A DNA stretch of 64,000 nucleotides from Brucella pseudogrignonensis (GCF_002252525.1 NZ_NNRM01000018.1:69552-133551), one strand, 5' to 3'. Shown: positions 24,901 to 33,476, counted from the first letter of the stretch. The notes: generated by a model from the sequence alone, not told the origin. Numbers and translations are program-made.

Positions 24901-26073
24901 ATGATTCTGAAAAACACTGTAATTGGTTCGGCATTTGCTGTTCTTGGGGTGACACACGCAAATGCAGCCGATGCAATTGTAGCGCCGGAGCCAGAGGCTG
25001 TAGAATATGTGCGTGTCTGTGATGCTTACGGAGCAGGCTATTTCTACATTCCGGGAACGGAAACCTGCCTGCGTATCCATGGTTATGTTCGTTACGACCT
25101 GAGGGGAGGCGATAACGTCTATTATCGTGGTGCAGGCATCAGCCGTGCTCCTGATGGAAGTGCTTATAATCTGAGCCCGCGTGGTAAGTCCTATGATACC
25201 TGGACGAATAATACGCGTTTCACATTACGCACATCGACGGCTTCCGAAACGGAGCTTGGTACGCTTTCGACCTTTACTGAAACCCGATTCAATTTCGGTA
25301 ATGGTGTGGATGCCGGAACGACGCTCAACCGTGCGTTCATCCAGCTTGGCGGTCTGCGCGTGGGCCTCGATGACACGGCATTCTACACATTCACCGGATA
25401 TTTCGGTGACGTGTTGAATGACGACGTTATCAGTGCTGGTGGTTATCGTACCAATCAGATCAGCTACACTTTCAAGGGCGGCAATGGCTTTTCGGCCATT
25501 ATCTCTCTTGAACAGGGTAACAACGTCGATGTCGATTGGAATGGCGTGATTGATGACTACACACCACACGTCGTTGCTGGTTTGAAATATCCGCAGAGCT
25601 GGGGTTCGATTGCAGGCGTTGCAGCTTATGATGCTGTCAACGAAGAGTGGGCCGGAAAGGTTCGCCTTGATGTTAATGTAACCGACCGCTTCTCGGTCTG
25701 GGTGCAGGGTGCATACAAGTCGAACGACGATCATTACGTTCATTACGATGCAAGCGGTGCCGTTGTTCACGATGGTGGCAGCAGCACTTATCGTGGCGTT
25801 CGTGTGATTGATAGCTTCTACGGAACATGGGGCGGTGATTGGGCCGTTTGGGGTGGAGCTAAATTCAAGGCTACCAACAAAGCGGTCTTCAACGTTCAGC
25901 TGGCCTATGAGGATGCGGAAACTTTCGCAGCCAGTGCAAACGTTGCTTATCAATTGGTTCCTGGCTTCACCATCACGCCTCAGATTTCCTACACCAAGTG
26001 GGATGACAAGAACTCGATCCTGAAAGGTCAGGATGCCTGGCAGGGCGTAGTTCGCTTCCAGCGTTCATTCTAA
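24901..26073 (+). CDS. Outer-membrane porin, Omp2a/Omp2b family
   Basis: A 390-residue alphaproteobacterial porin. The signal peptide [20 protein letters not shown] is followed by [20 protein letters not shown], then [20 protein letters not shown], which closely resembles the Brucella Omp2 porins. Internal strands such as [57 protein letters not shown] and the terminal VVRFQRSF with its C-terminal Phe complete a 16-strand barrel pattern. The ATG has GGGGATA upstream. It is a monocistronic unit with a clear terminator. It allows diffusion of small hydrophilic solutes across the outer membrane. Confidence 0.95.
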   Translation: MILKNTVIGSAFAVLGVTHANAADAIVAPEPEAVEYVRVCDAYGAGYFYIPGTETCLRIHGYVRYDLRGGDNVYYRGAGISRAPDGSAYNLSPRGKSYDTWTNNTRFTLRTSTASETELGTLSTFTETRFNFGNGVDAGTTLNRAFIQLGGLRVGLDDTAFYTFTGYFGDVLNDDVISAGGYRTNQISYTFKGGNGFSAIISLEQGNNVDVDWNGVIDDYTPHVVAGLKYPQSWGSIAGVAAYDAVNEEWAGKVRLDVNVTDRFSVWVQGAYKSNDDHYVHYDASGAVVHDGGSSTYRGVRVIDSFYGTWGGDWAVWGGAKFKATNKAVFNVQLAYEDAETFAASANVAYQLVPGFTITPQISYTKWDDKNSILKGQDAWQGVVRFQRSF

Positions 26074-26101
26074 ACTTCATTCAAGATTTGCGTAATCGAT
26101 G

Positions 26102-26132
26102 CAGTGGCGGCTCTGGCCGCCACTGTTGTTTT
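26102..26132 (+). terminator. Rho-independent terminator after porin
   Basis: A 10-bp perfect stem (CAGTGGCGGC / GCCGCCACTG, loop TCTG) followed by TTGTTTT, 28 nt after the porin stop. Confidence 0.9.
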
Positions 26133-26301
26133 AGCGCACAGGCGAGGGTGGTTTTTCCAGCCATCGTGTTTTTCAAAGGGCTGAAATTTTACATAGCTAA
26201 AGGCAATTAGCCTGCTGTGCCTCGTTTTCGCCGCTTGAGAGAGACTACAATGACCACCAAATCGTTATTCGTGAACGCTATTGATAGGAGATGTGATTAC
26301 G

Positions 26302-26574
26302 ATGCAAACTCAGTCCGATTATCAACACTCTTCATCATCAGGCTACGGCGAAGGCGCACAGGCACGAGGAACAATCGCGTCGTTGCTGGCTGCCGTTGAA
26401 ATAGCAAAACAGACTGCAAATGAAAGTCTGCGCCGCGCTCAGTCGGCTCCTTTGCCGCACATTGCCGATAATACGATATTCATCGCATTATTCGAGCGTC
26501 ACCTATCAGATCGTGAAGCCCTATTTTCCAGAATTCGCCAGCTCGACGATGCAAAGGCGTCTTTCAGGGCTTGA
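26302..26574 (+). CDS. Small hypothetical protein
   Basis: A 90-residue soluble protein without signal peptide or membrane segment. A Ser/Gly-rich start (MQTQSDYQHSSSSGYGEGAQ) is followed by a predicted helical part, IASLLAAVEIAKQTANESLR and LFERHLSDREALFSRIRQLD. The ATG at 26302 has AGGAG about 10 nt upstream, and a TTG at 26281 is an alternative. I do not recognise the family. It lies alone between the porin terminator and a REP-like element. Confidence 0.5.
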   Translation: MQTQSDYQHSSSSGYGEGAQARGTIASLLAAVEIAKQTANESLRRAQSAPLPHIADNTIFIALFERHLSDREALFSRIRQLDDAKASFRA

Positions 26575-26610
26575 GCATAACGAGCAATTCATTCCATAAT
26601 TGCCGCATAA

Positions 26611-26713
26611 ATTGTAGCATTTCCAGCAAAAGTGCGAAGCGGTTCTGCGTCGGATAATGCATAAAAACAAACAGTTACAGCGGTTCTAACGATTCATTCT
26701 TAACTGGAACCGC
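26611..26713. repeat. REP-like intergenic palindromic element
   Basis: The sequence contains GCATTTCCAGCAAAAGTGCG, GCGGTTCTGCGTCGGATAAT and GCATAAAAACAA, a pattern common in intergenic repeats of Brucellaceae. GCATT (26617) pairs with AATGC (26656), and GCGGTTC (26680) with GAACCGC (26707). It sits between two plus-strand genes. Confidence 0.6.
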
Positions 26714-26751
26714 CGTAATGAGCAAAAATTTGGTAAGCAGGAAGAAGTGTA

Positions 26752-27468
26752 GTGACTGATTTTGCATCCAGAATGACGCTGACTGAGGAGTTGGTCTCGC
26801 TGAGCATTCGGGCAGAAGTGGATCGAGGGCCGGAGCCAAACAGGGTTCCGATAACTGATCTGGACGTGCAGGCACTTTCTGAAAAGCTTTATCATGAAAG
26901 CGGCGACACGCCTCTGTGGGTGTTCGCTTATGGCTCTCTTATCTGGAAACCTGATTTTAATGCCGTTGATTGGCGTTACGGCGGCGTGAAGGGATGGCAT
27001 CGTTCGTTCTGCCTACGACTTACCCGCTGGCGTGGCACGCAAAGCCAGCCTGGGTTGATGCTCGCGTTGCGACGCGGCGGCAGCTGCAACGGTATCGTGT
27101 TTCGGTTGTCTGAAGAGGATCGGCTTGGCCAGATTCAGCGCATGATCCGCCGCGAGATCAGCTCTATAAGTGATGCTTCCAGTATCCGCTGGGTATCCGT
27201 TGATACACCGGACGGGCCTGTGCGTGCTTTGACGTTCTGGGCTGGGCCACGCGGCGACCGCGTTTTGAACGGCTTGCCGCTGGAATGTGTAGCAAGCACT
27301 TTGGCGCGAGCATGTGGGCATATTGGTTCCTGCGCGGAATATCTTTATCTGACGGTCAAACATCTGGAAGAAAAAGGCATTCGCGATCGCAATTTGTGGA
27401 AGCTTCAGGAACTGGTGGCAGCTGAGATTGCGACACTCTATGAGGTCAACGCCAAAGCATCCGCATGA
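26752..27468 (+). CDS. ChaC-like gamma-glutamylcyclotransferase
   Basis: A 238-residue protein. LWVFAYGSLIWKPDF is the signature of the ChaC family, which splits glutathione into 5-oxoproline and Cys-Gly. WHRSFCLRLTRWRGTQSQPG, GLMLALRRGGSCNGIVFRLS and the C-terminal RDRNLWKLQELVAAEI also match. The N-terminal 55 residues are an extension before the core. The start is GTG with GGAAGAAGT upstream; ATG at 26773 is an alternative. Its product Cys-Gly would feed cysteine supply, which fits the nearby cysM-like and Rrf2 genes, though they are separate transcription units. Confidence 0.9.
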   Translation: MTDFASRMTLTEELVSLSIRAEVDRGPEPNRVPITDLDVQALSEKLYHESGDTPLWVFAYGSLIWKPDFNAVDWRYGGVKGWHRSFCLRLTRWRGTQSQPGLMLALRRGGSCNGIVFRLSEEDRLGQIQRMIRREISSISDASSIRWVSVDTPDGPVRALTFWAGPRGDRVLNGLPLECVASTLARACGHIGSCAEYLYLTVKHLEEKGIRDRNLWKLQELVAAEIATLYEVNAKASA

Positions 27469-27600
27469 GCGGTTTGGCCGTCAAGACGCGTGAGCCCGAA
27501 CGCGTATCCCTTCCGAATGTGACATTTGGTCTGTAACGATAGACTATTAATCCGCTCGATTTAGTGCAAAAGCAGCATTCATCGGATCGGCGGAGGTTCC

Positions 27601-28065
27601 ATGCTCACAAAAAAGGGGAAATACGGCCTCAAAGCATTGGCTCACCTTGCCTTGCTTGCTCCCGGCGAGAGCGCATTCGTTGCCGAGATTGCCGCCAAAA
27701 ACAATATTTCGAAGAAGTTTCTCGACGCGATCCTGCTGGAGCTGCGTAACGACGGCATTTTGCGGTCGAAGAAGGGGCCGGGCGGTGGCTATAGTCTCGC
27801 AAAACCTGCCAGTGAAATTAATATCGGGCAGGCGATCCGCGTTCTGGATGGTCCACTCGCACCTATTCGTTGCGCCAGCCGAACAGCTTATGAACCTTGC
27901 GAAGACTGTGAAGATCACAAGGCTTGTCAGGTTCGCCGATCAATGCTGCTTGTTCGCGAAGCAATTGTCGGCGTTCTCGATGCCATGACGCTTGAGCAGT
28001 TTGCTCGCAACGGCGGCCTTGAAGATGACGGAACTGCGCCTGAATGGGCACAGCTCACGGCCTGA
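27601..28065 (+). CDS. Rrf2-family transcriptional regulator with Cys cluster
   Basis: A 154-residue regulator. The winged HTH is evident in LTKKGKYGLKALAHLALLAP, VAEIAAKNNISKKFLDAILL, and the wing SKKGPGGGYSLAKPA. The effector part has five cysteines (CASRTAYEPCEDCEDHKACQ), a pattern consistent with metal or Fe-S sensing as in IscR/NsrR-type members, though the spacing differs from IscR. The ATG has GGAGG about 6 nt upstream. It could control iron-sulfur or cysteine metabolism genes; no target is identifiable from the sequence. Confidence 0.88.
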   Translation: MLTKKGKYGLKALAHLALLAPGESAFVAEIAAKNNISKKFLDAILLELRNDGILRSKKGPGGGYSLAKPASEINIGQAIRVLDGPLAPIRCASRTAYEPCEDCEDHKACQVRRSMLLVREAIVGVLDAMTLEQFARNGGLEDDGTAPEWAQLTA

Positions 28066-28071
28066 TCTGGA

Positions 28072-28569
28072 TCACTTCCGATAGTTGATCCTGTAAGTCA
28101 GACTACCTTCAGTAACTTCTTCAATTTCAATAATAATATCACGTATTTCGACGGTCTTCTGATCTTTCGGAAAAGAGAAGGTCTGCCCTGAGGCTGGGTA
28201 GTTCAAATCTGCGATTGAATAGCCGCGGACTTCAAACTGCATTTCGCCATTTTCAATGCCGAGGAAAGCAATATCGTAGATCGTCCCACTCTCGTCCGGG
28301 CTGTAGTCGCCAGCCTTGGGCAGCGCTAGCCCTTTTCCGTAATCACGGGGCGGGATGATTGGATTAGCTGAGAGGACAAATTGCGAGCGCCCGAACGTAT
28401 CGGTTTCTGGTGCAGGCTGTTCCTGCGACTGCACTTGCGGAGCGGCTTCGACTGCACCAGCGGCCGGACCAGCAATTCCGCTGGCGATTGAACTGCATAG
28501 AATGGCTGCAGTAAATGATGACGTCAGGATCAGTGAGCGCAGGACTTTATTCATTTTGCGAACTTTCAT
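28072..28569 (-). CDS. Hypothetical secreted protein
   Basis: A 165-residue protein with a signal peptide (from Met6, MNKVLRSLILTSSFTAAILC, cleaved near ASGIAG). After a Pro/Gln-rich linker (AAPQVQSQEQPAPETDTFGR) comes a domain with IYDIAFLGIENGEMQFEVRG and a terminal RDIIIEIEEVTEGSLTYRIN. I do not recognise the family. The first ATG lies 2 nt after the stop of the gene at 28572, suggesting co-translation with it; ATG at 28554 is an alternative. It is convergent with the Rrf2 gene, with only 6 nt between stops. Confidence 0.65.
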   Translation of the reverse strand: MKVRKMNKVLRSLILTSSFTAAILCSSIASGIAGPAAGAVEAAPQVQSQEQPAPETDTFGRSQFVLSANPIIPPRDYGKGLALPKAGDYSPDESGTIYDIAFLGIENGEMQFEVRGYSIADLNYPASGQTFSFPKDQKTVEIRDIIIEIEEVTEGSLTYRINYRK

Positions 28570-28571
28570 GC

Positions 28572-29057
28572 TCAGGGTCTGATGCTGTCGCTATCGGCGA
28601 GGATTGACGACGGCTCGCAATAAAGCTTGGCAACTTCGGTGTCTTTGGTCTCGTTGGTGAAGGCATCAGTCGAAGGATAGACGCGTATTTCGCCGCTCTT
28701 GATGACGCTTGAATCGTCTTTGTCTTGCGTGACAACGAAAGCATAAACATAGTCGCCGCGAGCATAGCCTAGTGCCATGGTCAGATCGGTCGGATGATTG
28801 ATATTGGTGTCTTTGGTCGAAAACCAGGTGCTGTCGGTTTCAAAATAGAGCTCGGCTTTTTCTGTGCCTGCCGCGTAGGTGTAGTAGGCCTCCTTCTTGT
28901 CCGGATTGGCCTTCGGATCGGCAAGGTGGCAAAACTCTGCACGCGCATTTCGCTCTGGAATATTGCACGCAAATTGGGTCTGCCACGGAGGAATACAGTT
29001 TGCTGCAGCTGGCAGCGGTATTAGTGCGGCCAAAGTCATTGCAAAGCATATCTTCAT
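28572..29057 (-). CDS. Hypothetical secreted protein
   Basis: A 161-residue protein with a signal peptide (MKICFAMTLAALIPLPAAAN). The mature part has Cys near both ends (CIPPWQTQFACNIPERNARA; KLYCEP) and a beta-rich middle (LTMALGYARGDYVYAFVVTQ), suggesting a disulfide-bonded periplasmic protein. The ATG at 29057 has GGGGATC upstream. It is the first gene of a two-gene unit with 28072. The family is not recognised. Confidence 0.65.
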   Translation of the reverse strand: MKICFAMTLAALIPLPAAANCIPPWQTQFACNIPERNARAEFCHLADPKANPDKKEAYYTYAAGTEKAELYFETDSTWFSTKDTNINHPTDLTMALGYARGDYVYAFVVTQDKDDSSVIKSGEIRVYPSTDAFTNETKDTEVAKLYCEPSSILADSDSIRP

Positions 29058-29224
29058 GAGAGATCCCCGAATGCGGTCAATCTCTACCGCATGGCAAACC
29101 TCCACAGATGAGTCAATGTGTTACGCTGTGGACAATACTCAATTGACCGCGCTTCGATCTTCCGTCTAGTGTCGGCGCAGATGAGGCACCTGGTGCCGGG
29201 GCGGGCTGTTAAGAAAGATATCTG

Positions 29225-29677
29225 ATGAATCCAGCATGGACCAAATGGCTTATTAGTTTCGTATTTGGTGTTCTGATAGCGCGCTTCGGATTTGGCCTCA
29301 TGGCCCCTCTGGTAATGATGCTTTCCCCTGAACGGACGGTCAATCCAGATGGTCTCGATAGTGTAATTATCATCCAGCTGGTCGTTCAGTTTGTTGTAGT
29401 GGTGATCTCCACAATCCTGTTGTCGCGGCTGGCAAGTAGCAAGCTGCAAATTGGATGGGGTTGCCTCGTTCTTGGCGCTGTTATCCTGCTTGGCCTGCTT
29501 GCTACGCTCTTCGTACCGGGGTCGGATTTTGGGTCGCTTGAGGATAATGGTGAAGCCACAGCATTTTTCTTCTGGCTGTTGATCCTCGTGCTGCCAATGT
29601 CGATCGGCGGGGGACTGTTGGCCGTTATTGGCTGGATTATGATCCAGCGCGGACGAAAAGAGTTGCAGCGCGGGTAG
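29225..29677 (+). CDS. Hypothetical inner-membrane protein, about four membrane segments
   Basis: A 150-residue hydrophobic protein. Likely membrane segments are WLISFVFGVLIARFGFGLMA, SVIIIQLVVQFVVVVISTIL, GWGCLVLGAVILLGLLATLF and FFFWLLILVLPMSIGGGLLA; the C-terminus is basic and cytoplasmic (QRGRKELQRG). No motif gives a function. It is a single-gene unit divergent from the secreted protein at 28572. Confidence 0.6.
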   Translation: MNPAWTKWLISFVFGVLIARFGFGLMAPLVMMLSPERTVNPDGLDSVIIIQLVVQFVVVVISTILLSRLASSKLQIGWGCLVLGAVILLGLLATLFVPGSDFGSLEDNGEATAFFFWLLILVLPMSIGGGLLAVIGWIMIQRGRKELQRG

Positions 29678-30008
29678 TTTAGGCAAGTCACGATCTGCAT
29701 ATCTGTAGACCAAACGCCAATTTGTTGGGAAATAATCCACTATCTGCTTTGACTATTGAGCGATTACTGATTGACATCAATCTGTTGAATCGTATTGCAA
29801 TAAATAAGTTGAATGGCAGATCAGAGTTTTTGGACGGTCGGATGCTTTATGATCCGAAATGAGAACCGCTCCATATTGATGATATTAGAGCGCCGGGCGT
29901 CTTGATGGGTGTCCAAAGGTCGCTCTAACACTTTAAAATCAGAGCATGATTTTACCTTAAACTGATCCAGGTTTAAGGAATTATGCTCAGCGGAATGGGG
30001 ACTTTCGA
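29678..30008. other. Intergenic region with REP-like element
   Basis: A 331-nt gap. The first 200 nt are AT-rich with no clear gene or hairpin. From 29885 onward it is occupied by the palindromic repeat described separately, which runs to within 20 nt of the next start codon. Confidence 0.5.
29885..29988. repeat. REP-like element with two adjacent hairpins
   Basis: First hairpin: TTAGAGCG (29885) pairs with CGCTCTAA (29921). Second: GAGCAT (29942) pairs with ATGCTC (29983) around an inner 8-bp perfect stem CCTTAAAC (29955) / GTTTAAGG (29971). The consensus (AGAGCATGATTTTACCTTAA and so on) is a common intergenic repeat of Brucella/Ochrobactrum genomes. It lies directly upstream of the gene at 30009. 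Confidence 0.7.
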
Positions 30009-32048
30009 ATGCGTCTGTTGGGTGCGGTTCTTATCGCGAGTTTCATCGCGTCCAATCTTCCAGCCCATGCCGAATTTGAGAGGGAACTCGGCCCACTCGC
30101 CTCGGCAGGGTCTTCACAAATCATTCAGGGATGGACCGGAACCAAACAAGACGGTTGGTTTGTCCTCAACAACCAGCAGGCAGGCGGAACCGAGCAGACA
30201 TTGGTGGTTCAAGCCGGGCCAGCACCTGCCGAAGGTCGTGCTACCAGCGTTAGGATTGCAATCAATTCTTCCAAGCCAGGTGCTTCGCTGGGGCTAATTG
30301 CGACAAATCCTGCGAATAGCGCCATTTGCCTGATGGAGGTGATTGCCGATAAGAGTGCCAAGCTCTTCTGCATGGAGAACGGCAAGCGCCAGGACATTGC
30401 TACCATCCCGAATGCAGCCAAACTTGACGGCACGGATGTCATCGAAATGGTCGATGTGCCCGGTGTAACGCGGTTTCTTCTCAACGGAAGAATGATTGGC
30501 GACGTTCAGGGTTCGGCAGCGCTTGGCGCGCAGATCGGCATCATGGCCTATGACACCGGCGTATTTGCGATTACCGATTTCAATATCACATCGGATGGCC
30601 AGAATGTGCCTACCCAGCCGGTCACCCCAAGCCAACAAACCGGTGGAGCGCCGCAGACTGCTGATACCGGCGCGCAAACTGCGCCCCAAAATGGCGGCAA
30701 CGCTCCTCAGCCCGTAGCAGGCTCTGGTGCCCCCTCAGGTCCGCTGCCGGAGTTTGGCGGCGACAGCGGCCGCATTGCTGCAGTTTATTACGGATTGGTG
30801 CGCAGCATTTTTGCGCATGAATTCGGACATGCGCTGATTGGAGAATTGCAGCTGCCATCGACTGGCCCCGAAGAAGATGCTGTCGATATTTATTCTGCTT
30901 TGCAGATTGTCGAACCGACAATGTATCCGTCCGGTGACAAAGAAATCGACGATATGGCTATCGGAAGCGCGAGCTATGCAGCGCTGCAGTGGTATTATAG
31001 TGGCAAAATCAATGAGATGAAGGGCAGCTCACCTTCTCCGTGGCAGGACGAGCATACAGCCGATCTCAAGCGCTTTCGTAATATGCTTTGCATCATGTAT
31101 GGCGGCAATCCGAAGGTTTTCAGCTCGATTGCCGACGGCGTAAAACTGGATGAGCGCACACGTTTTCGCTGCTCCGACGAATTCAACAAGCAAAATCGTG
31201 CATGGCGTAAAATTCTTGCCCCTCACACACGTTCTGGCGAATGGCACCCGGAAGGCGAACAACCTGCCAATGCGGCCGGTGCAATGATCAAGACGGTCTT
31301 TCAGCCATCCTCACGTAGAGTTGGCGATTTCTATGCCAGTAAACTTTCAAGCGCTTTGACAGGCTATTTCGATAACTTGTCCCAGACTTATGTGCTGCCG
31401 CGACCCTTAACAGTCACGTTCCGCGACTGTGACCAGCTCAACGCATGGTATGATCCGAAAGAAGGATCGATCACCATGTGCTACGATCTGTTCGAACATC
31501 TGGCGGTCATGATTTCCGATGTTGAAATGGGAAGTGCTCCAGCAGATTCTGCAGGCCAGCAACCAACTAATGCTTCTGCGCCGGCTTCTGGTGGCGCGGC
31601 AGGTGCAGTCGTTGATGAATTGCGCGATGACGGCGTTGCGGCGAGCATGGTTCTCTTTCAGTCGCCTTATACCGGGCCAACACCCAACAAACATGCCAGG
31701 GCTACGATAATCACAACTGTTGAGGTTGCCAAGATCATCGCGAATGGCCGCAAAACCCTGTTCGTTGATACCAGCGGTCTGCAGGAAACCATGCAGAATG
31801 CTTTTTCTTTGCCGGATGCCGGGCGCGATGGAAGCGTTACAGATAGTCTGCAGGAAGCGCTCGACGAATGGCTGAACGAAAAAGCTGGCGGAGACAGAAG
31901 TGTTGGCGTGGTATTTTTCGGCAAAGGTATGAACGACCGTTCGTCCTATAATGCCGCATTGCGCTCTGCCACACTCGGCTGGACGACGTTCTGGTATCGT
32001 GGCGGACTGGAAGCATGGACAGGAAATGGCTTGCCAGTGAGCAAGTAA
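30009..32048 (+). CDS. DUF4344-type putative metallopeptidase with rhodanese-like C-terminus
   Basis: A 679-residue secreted protein: signal peptide to AHA, an N-terminal beta domain (to about residue 195), a Pro/Gln/Gly-rich linker (about 197-250), then a domain with FAHEFGHALIGELQLPSTGP. His270, Glu271 and His274 form an HExxH zinc motif, and GPEEDAVD supplies likely further ligands, as in DUF4344 putative metallopeptidases. RFRCSDEF and VTFRDCDQLNAWYDPKEGSI continue that domain. The last 90 residues (KTLFVDTSGLQ, VGVVFFGKGMNDRSSYNAAL, TTFWYRGGLEAW) resemble a rhodanese, but the catalytic Cys is absent. Substrate and role are unknown. Confidence 0.78.
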   Translation: MRLLGAVLIASFIASNLPAHAEFERELGPLASAGSSQIIQGWTGTKQDGWFVLNNQQAGGTEQTLVVQAGPAPAEGRATSVRIAINSSKPGASLGLIATNPANSAICLMEVIADKSAKLFCMENGKRQDIATIPNAAKLDGTDVIEMVDVPGVTRFLLNGRMIGDVQGSAALGAQIGIMAYDTGVFAITDFNITSDGQNVPTQPVTPSQQTGGAPQTADTGAQTAPQNGGNAPQPVAGSGAPSGPLPEFGGDSGRIAAVYYGLVRSIFAHEFGHALIGELQLPSTGPEEDAVDIYSALQIVEPTMYPSGDKEIDDMAIGSASYAALQWYYSGKINEMKGSSPSPWQDEHTADLKRFRNMLCIMYGGNPKVFSSIADGVKLDERTRFRCSDEFNKQNRAWRKILAPHTRSGEWHPEGEQPANAAGAMIKTVFQPSSRRVGDFYASKLSSALTGYFDNLSQTYVLPRPLTVTFRDCDQLNAWYDPKEGSITMCYDLFEHLAVMISDVEMGSAPADSAGQQPTNASAPASGGAAGAVVDELRDDGVAASMVLFQSPYTGPTPNKHARATIITTVEVAKIIANGRKTLFVDTSGLQETMQNAFSLPDAGRDGSVTDSLQEALDEWLNEKAGGDRSVGVVFFGKGMNDRSSYNAALRSATLGWTTFWYRGGLEAWTGNGLPVSK

Positions 32049-32120
32049 TTTCTGCGGGTTGATTGTTGATCTCTGTTGATGCAATTGTCGTACTTATATT
32101 GCATCAACGGTAATGAACGA

Positions 32121-33020
32121 ATGAACGAGCTCAAAGCCCTCAAGACGTTTCTGCTGGCAGCGGAGAAGCGCAATTTCGCGCAGGTTGCGCGAGAGCTGGA
32201 TATGACGCCCGCCTCTGTAACGCGAACCATCGCAGCGTTAGAAGAAGAGCTTGGCGTTCAGCTCTTCGTGCGAACGACCCGACAGGTTTCGCTCACGACG
32301 GATGGGGCTGTTTTTGCAGCGCGTATCGAACCAGCAGTCAACGCGCTGGAGACGGCGCGACTTGAACTCATGAATGTTCATAAGGCTGATCAAGGGCGTT
32401 TGCGGATCAATGCGCCGATGTCACTCGGCCAACAGGTCCTTCCGCAAATACTCTCTGCTTTTCGGGATGTTTATCCAAAGATCGAGATTGAATTATCGCT
32501 GACCGACCAGATGCTCGATATCGTCGAGCAGGATTTCGATCTTGCGATCCGCATTTCCGGTGCGCCGTCGGATAAATTCACGATCTGGCGCAAGATCATT
32601 GAAATCAAACGCATTCTGGTGGCTGCACCCGGTACGCCATTTATAGATGTTGCGCATCCGGGCGAGCTGACATCAGATGGATGTCTGGGCTACAGCTCGG
32701 AAAGTCGCCGTGAAAACTGGGCTTTGTCGGATGGAAGTTCGACGGTCAATGTTTCTGCCGGGCGTATGATCAGTGCCAATAATGGTGAAGTTCTGGCCAA
32801 TATGGCAGCGGATGGGGCGGGGGTCGCCATGCTGCCTGTGTTCATCGTGGCTGAACATTTGCGCACGGGGCGTCTCGTGCATATCCTGCCGGAATGGTCG
32901 CCGCCGCAACTTTGGCTTACGCTTTATTATCCGCCATTCCAGAAGTTGCCGCCGCGTATTGCGGCTTTCTCAGATTTCTTTGAGCGCGAGATCAAGGCAA
33001 TTGTTACCCGGATGATCTGA
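32121..33020 (+). CDS. LysR-family transcriptional regulator
   Basis: A 299-residue regulator of the CrgA-like subgroup. The HTH is in LKTFLLAAEKRNFAQVAREL and MTPASVTRTIAALEEELGVQ; the effector domain carries QGRLRINAPMSLGQQVLPQI and LDIVEQDFDLAIRISG. The final part (GAGVAMLPVFIVAEHL) matches the group. ATG 32121 is chosen to fit the family N-terminus; the frame is open to 32076. It is 72 nt downstream of the DUF4344 gene and followed by a terminator. Target genes unknown. Confidence 0.92.
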   Translation: MNELKALKTFLLAAEKRNFAQVARELDMTPASVTRTIAALEEELGVQLFVRTTRQVSLTTDGAVFAARIEPAVNALETARLELMNVHKADQGRLRINAPMSLGQQVLPQILSAFRDVYPKIEIELSLTDQMLDIVEQDFDLAIRISGAPSDKFTIWRKIIEIKRILVAAPGTPFIDVAHPGELTSDGCLGYSSESRRENWALSDGSSTVNVSAGRMISANNGEVLANMAADGAGVAMLPVFIVAEHLRTGRLVHILPEWSPPQLWLTLYYPPFQKLPPRIAAFSDFFEREIKAIVTRMI

Positions 33021-33047
33021 CGTCTAATAGCATGTGTCAGAAACAAC

Positions 33048-33078
33048 AAAAGGCGGAGCCTGAGGGCTTCGCCTTTTT
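33048..33078. terminator. Bidirectional terminator
   Basis: A 12-bp stem with one G-T pair (AAAGGCGGAGCC / GGCTTCGCCTTT, loop TGAG) flanked by A and T runs, between the convergent LysR gene (ends 33020) and the secreted protein gene (ends 33103). Confidence 0.85.
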
Positions 33079-33102
33079 GTATTCTACCGGCTTGCGCCGA
33101 TA

Positions 33103-33333
33103 TTAGTTCTGATAGCTTGAAGGCGATGCGTCGCCAAAGCGATGAGCAGAGCCGTCCTGATATGTGGTCGTCTGACCGATAGAAGCGGTTGCAGTGTTAT
33201 CAACCTGCTGTGTTGCAACTGGCGTGCGGTCATTTGCATAAAGATCGGCAGGTTCACCAACATGTGGGTTTTCAGCGAAAGCTGCACCGGCGCTAAGAGC
33301 AACGGCTACGGCAGCAAGAGCAAACTTTTTCAT
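33103..33333 (-). CDS. Small secreted protein, DUF680-like (tandem copy 1)
   Basis: A 76-residue protein with a signal peptide (MKKFALAAVAVALSAGAAFA) and a short hydrophilic mature part ENPHVGEPADLYANDRTPVA followed by QQVDNTATASIGQTTTYQDG. It resembles the DUF680-type small exported proteins of Rhizobiales, an assignment made from memory and tentative. It is a near-duplicate of the gene at 33477. Function unknown. Confidence 0.75.
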   Translation of the reverse strand: MKKFALAAVAVALSAGAAFAENPHVGEPADLYANDRTPVATQQVDNTATASIGQTTTYQDGSAHRFGDASPSSYQN

Positions 33334-33360
33334 TTTTCTATTCCTTCTTCATCGCCCTTT

Positions 33361-33408
33361 GGATGGCATCAGTGCTTCCGGGGCACCGGGGTGGCACCAA
33401 TGCCATCC
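33361..33408. promoter_or_regulatory. Long hairpin between tandem secreted-protein genes
   Basis: A perfect 9-bp inverted repeat (GGATGGCAT / ATGCCATCC, 30-nt loop with nested GGCACC/GGTGGC pairs). It lies in the 143-nt gap, upstream of copy 1 and downstream of copy 2 on the minus strand. It lacks a good T-run, so attenuation or mRNA stabilisation is as likely as termination. Confidence 0.4.
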
Positions 33409-33476
33409 ACCGGGGAGATAACTCGTATGCGTTGATCTGATGTAGTCAGATTGAAACGCGGTTTGGTAAGCTGGGC

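Noticed and set aside
26752-26772. ATG 26773 as the start of the ChaC-like gene
   Set aside because: The GTG at 26752 has the better-placed purine-rich RBS, so the longer form is kept; evidence is not decisive.
29084-29740. 218-codon minus-strand reading frame
   Set aside because: Antisense to the four-segment membrane protein; polar composition with many Gln/Arg/Thr typical of shadow frames.
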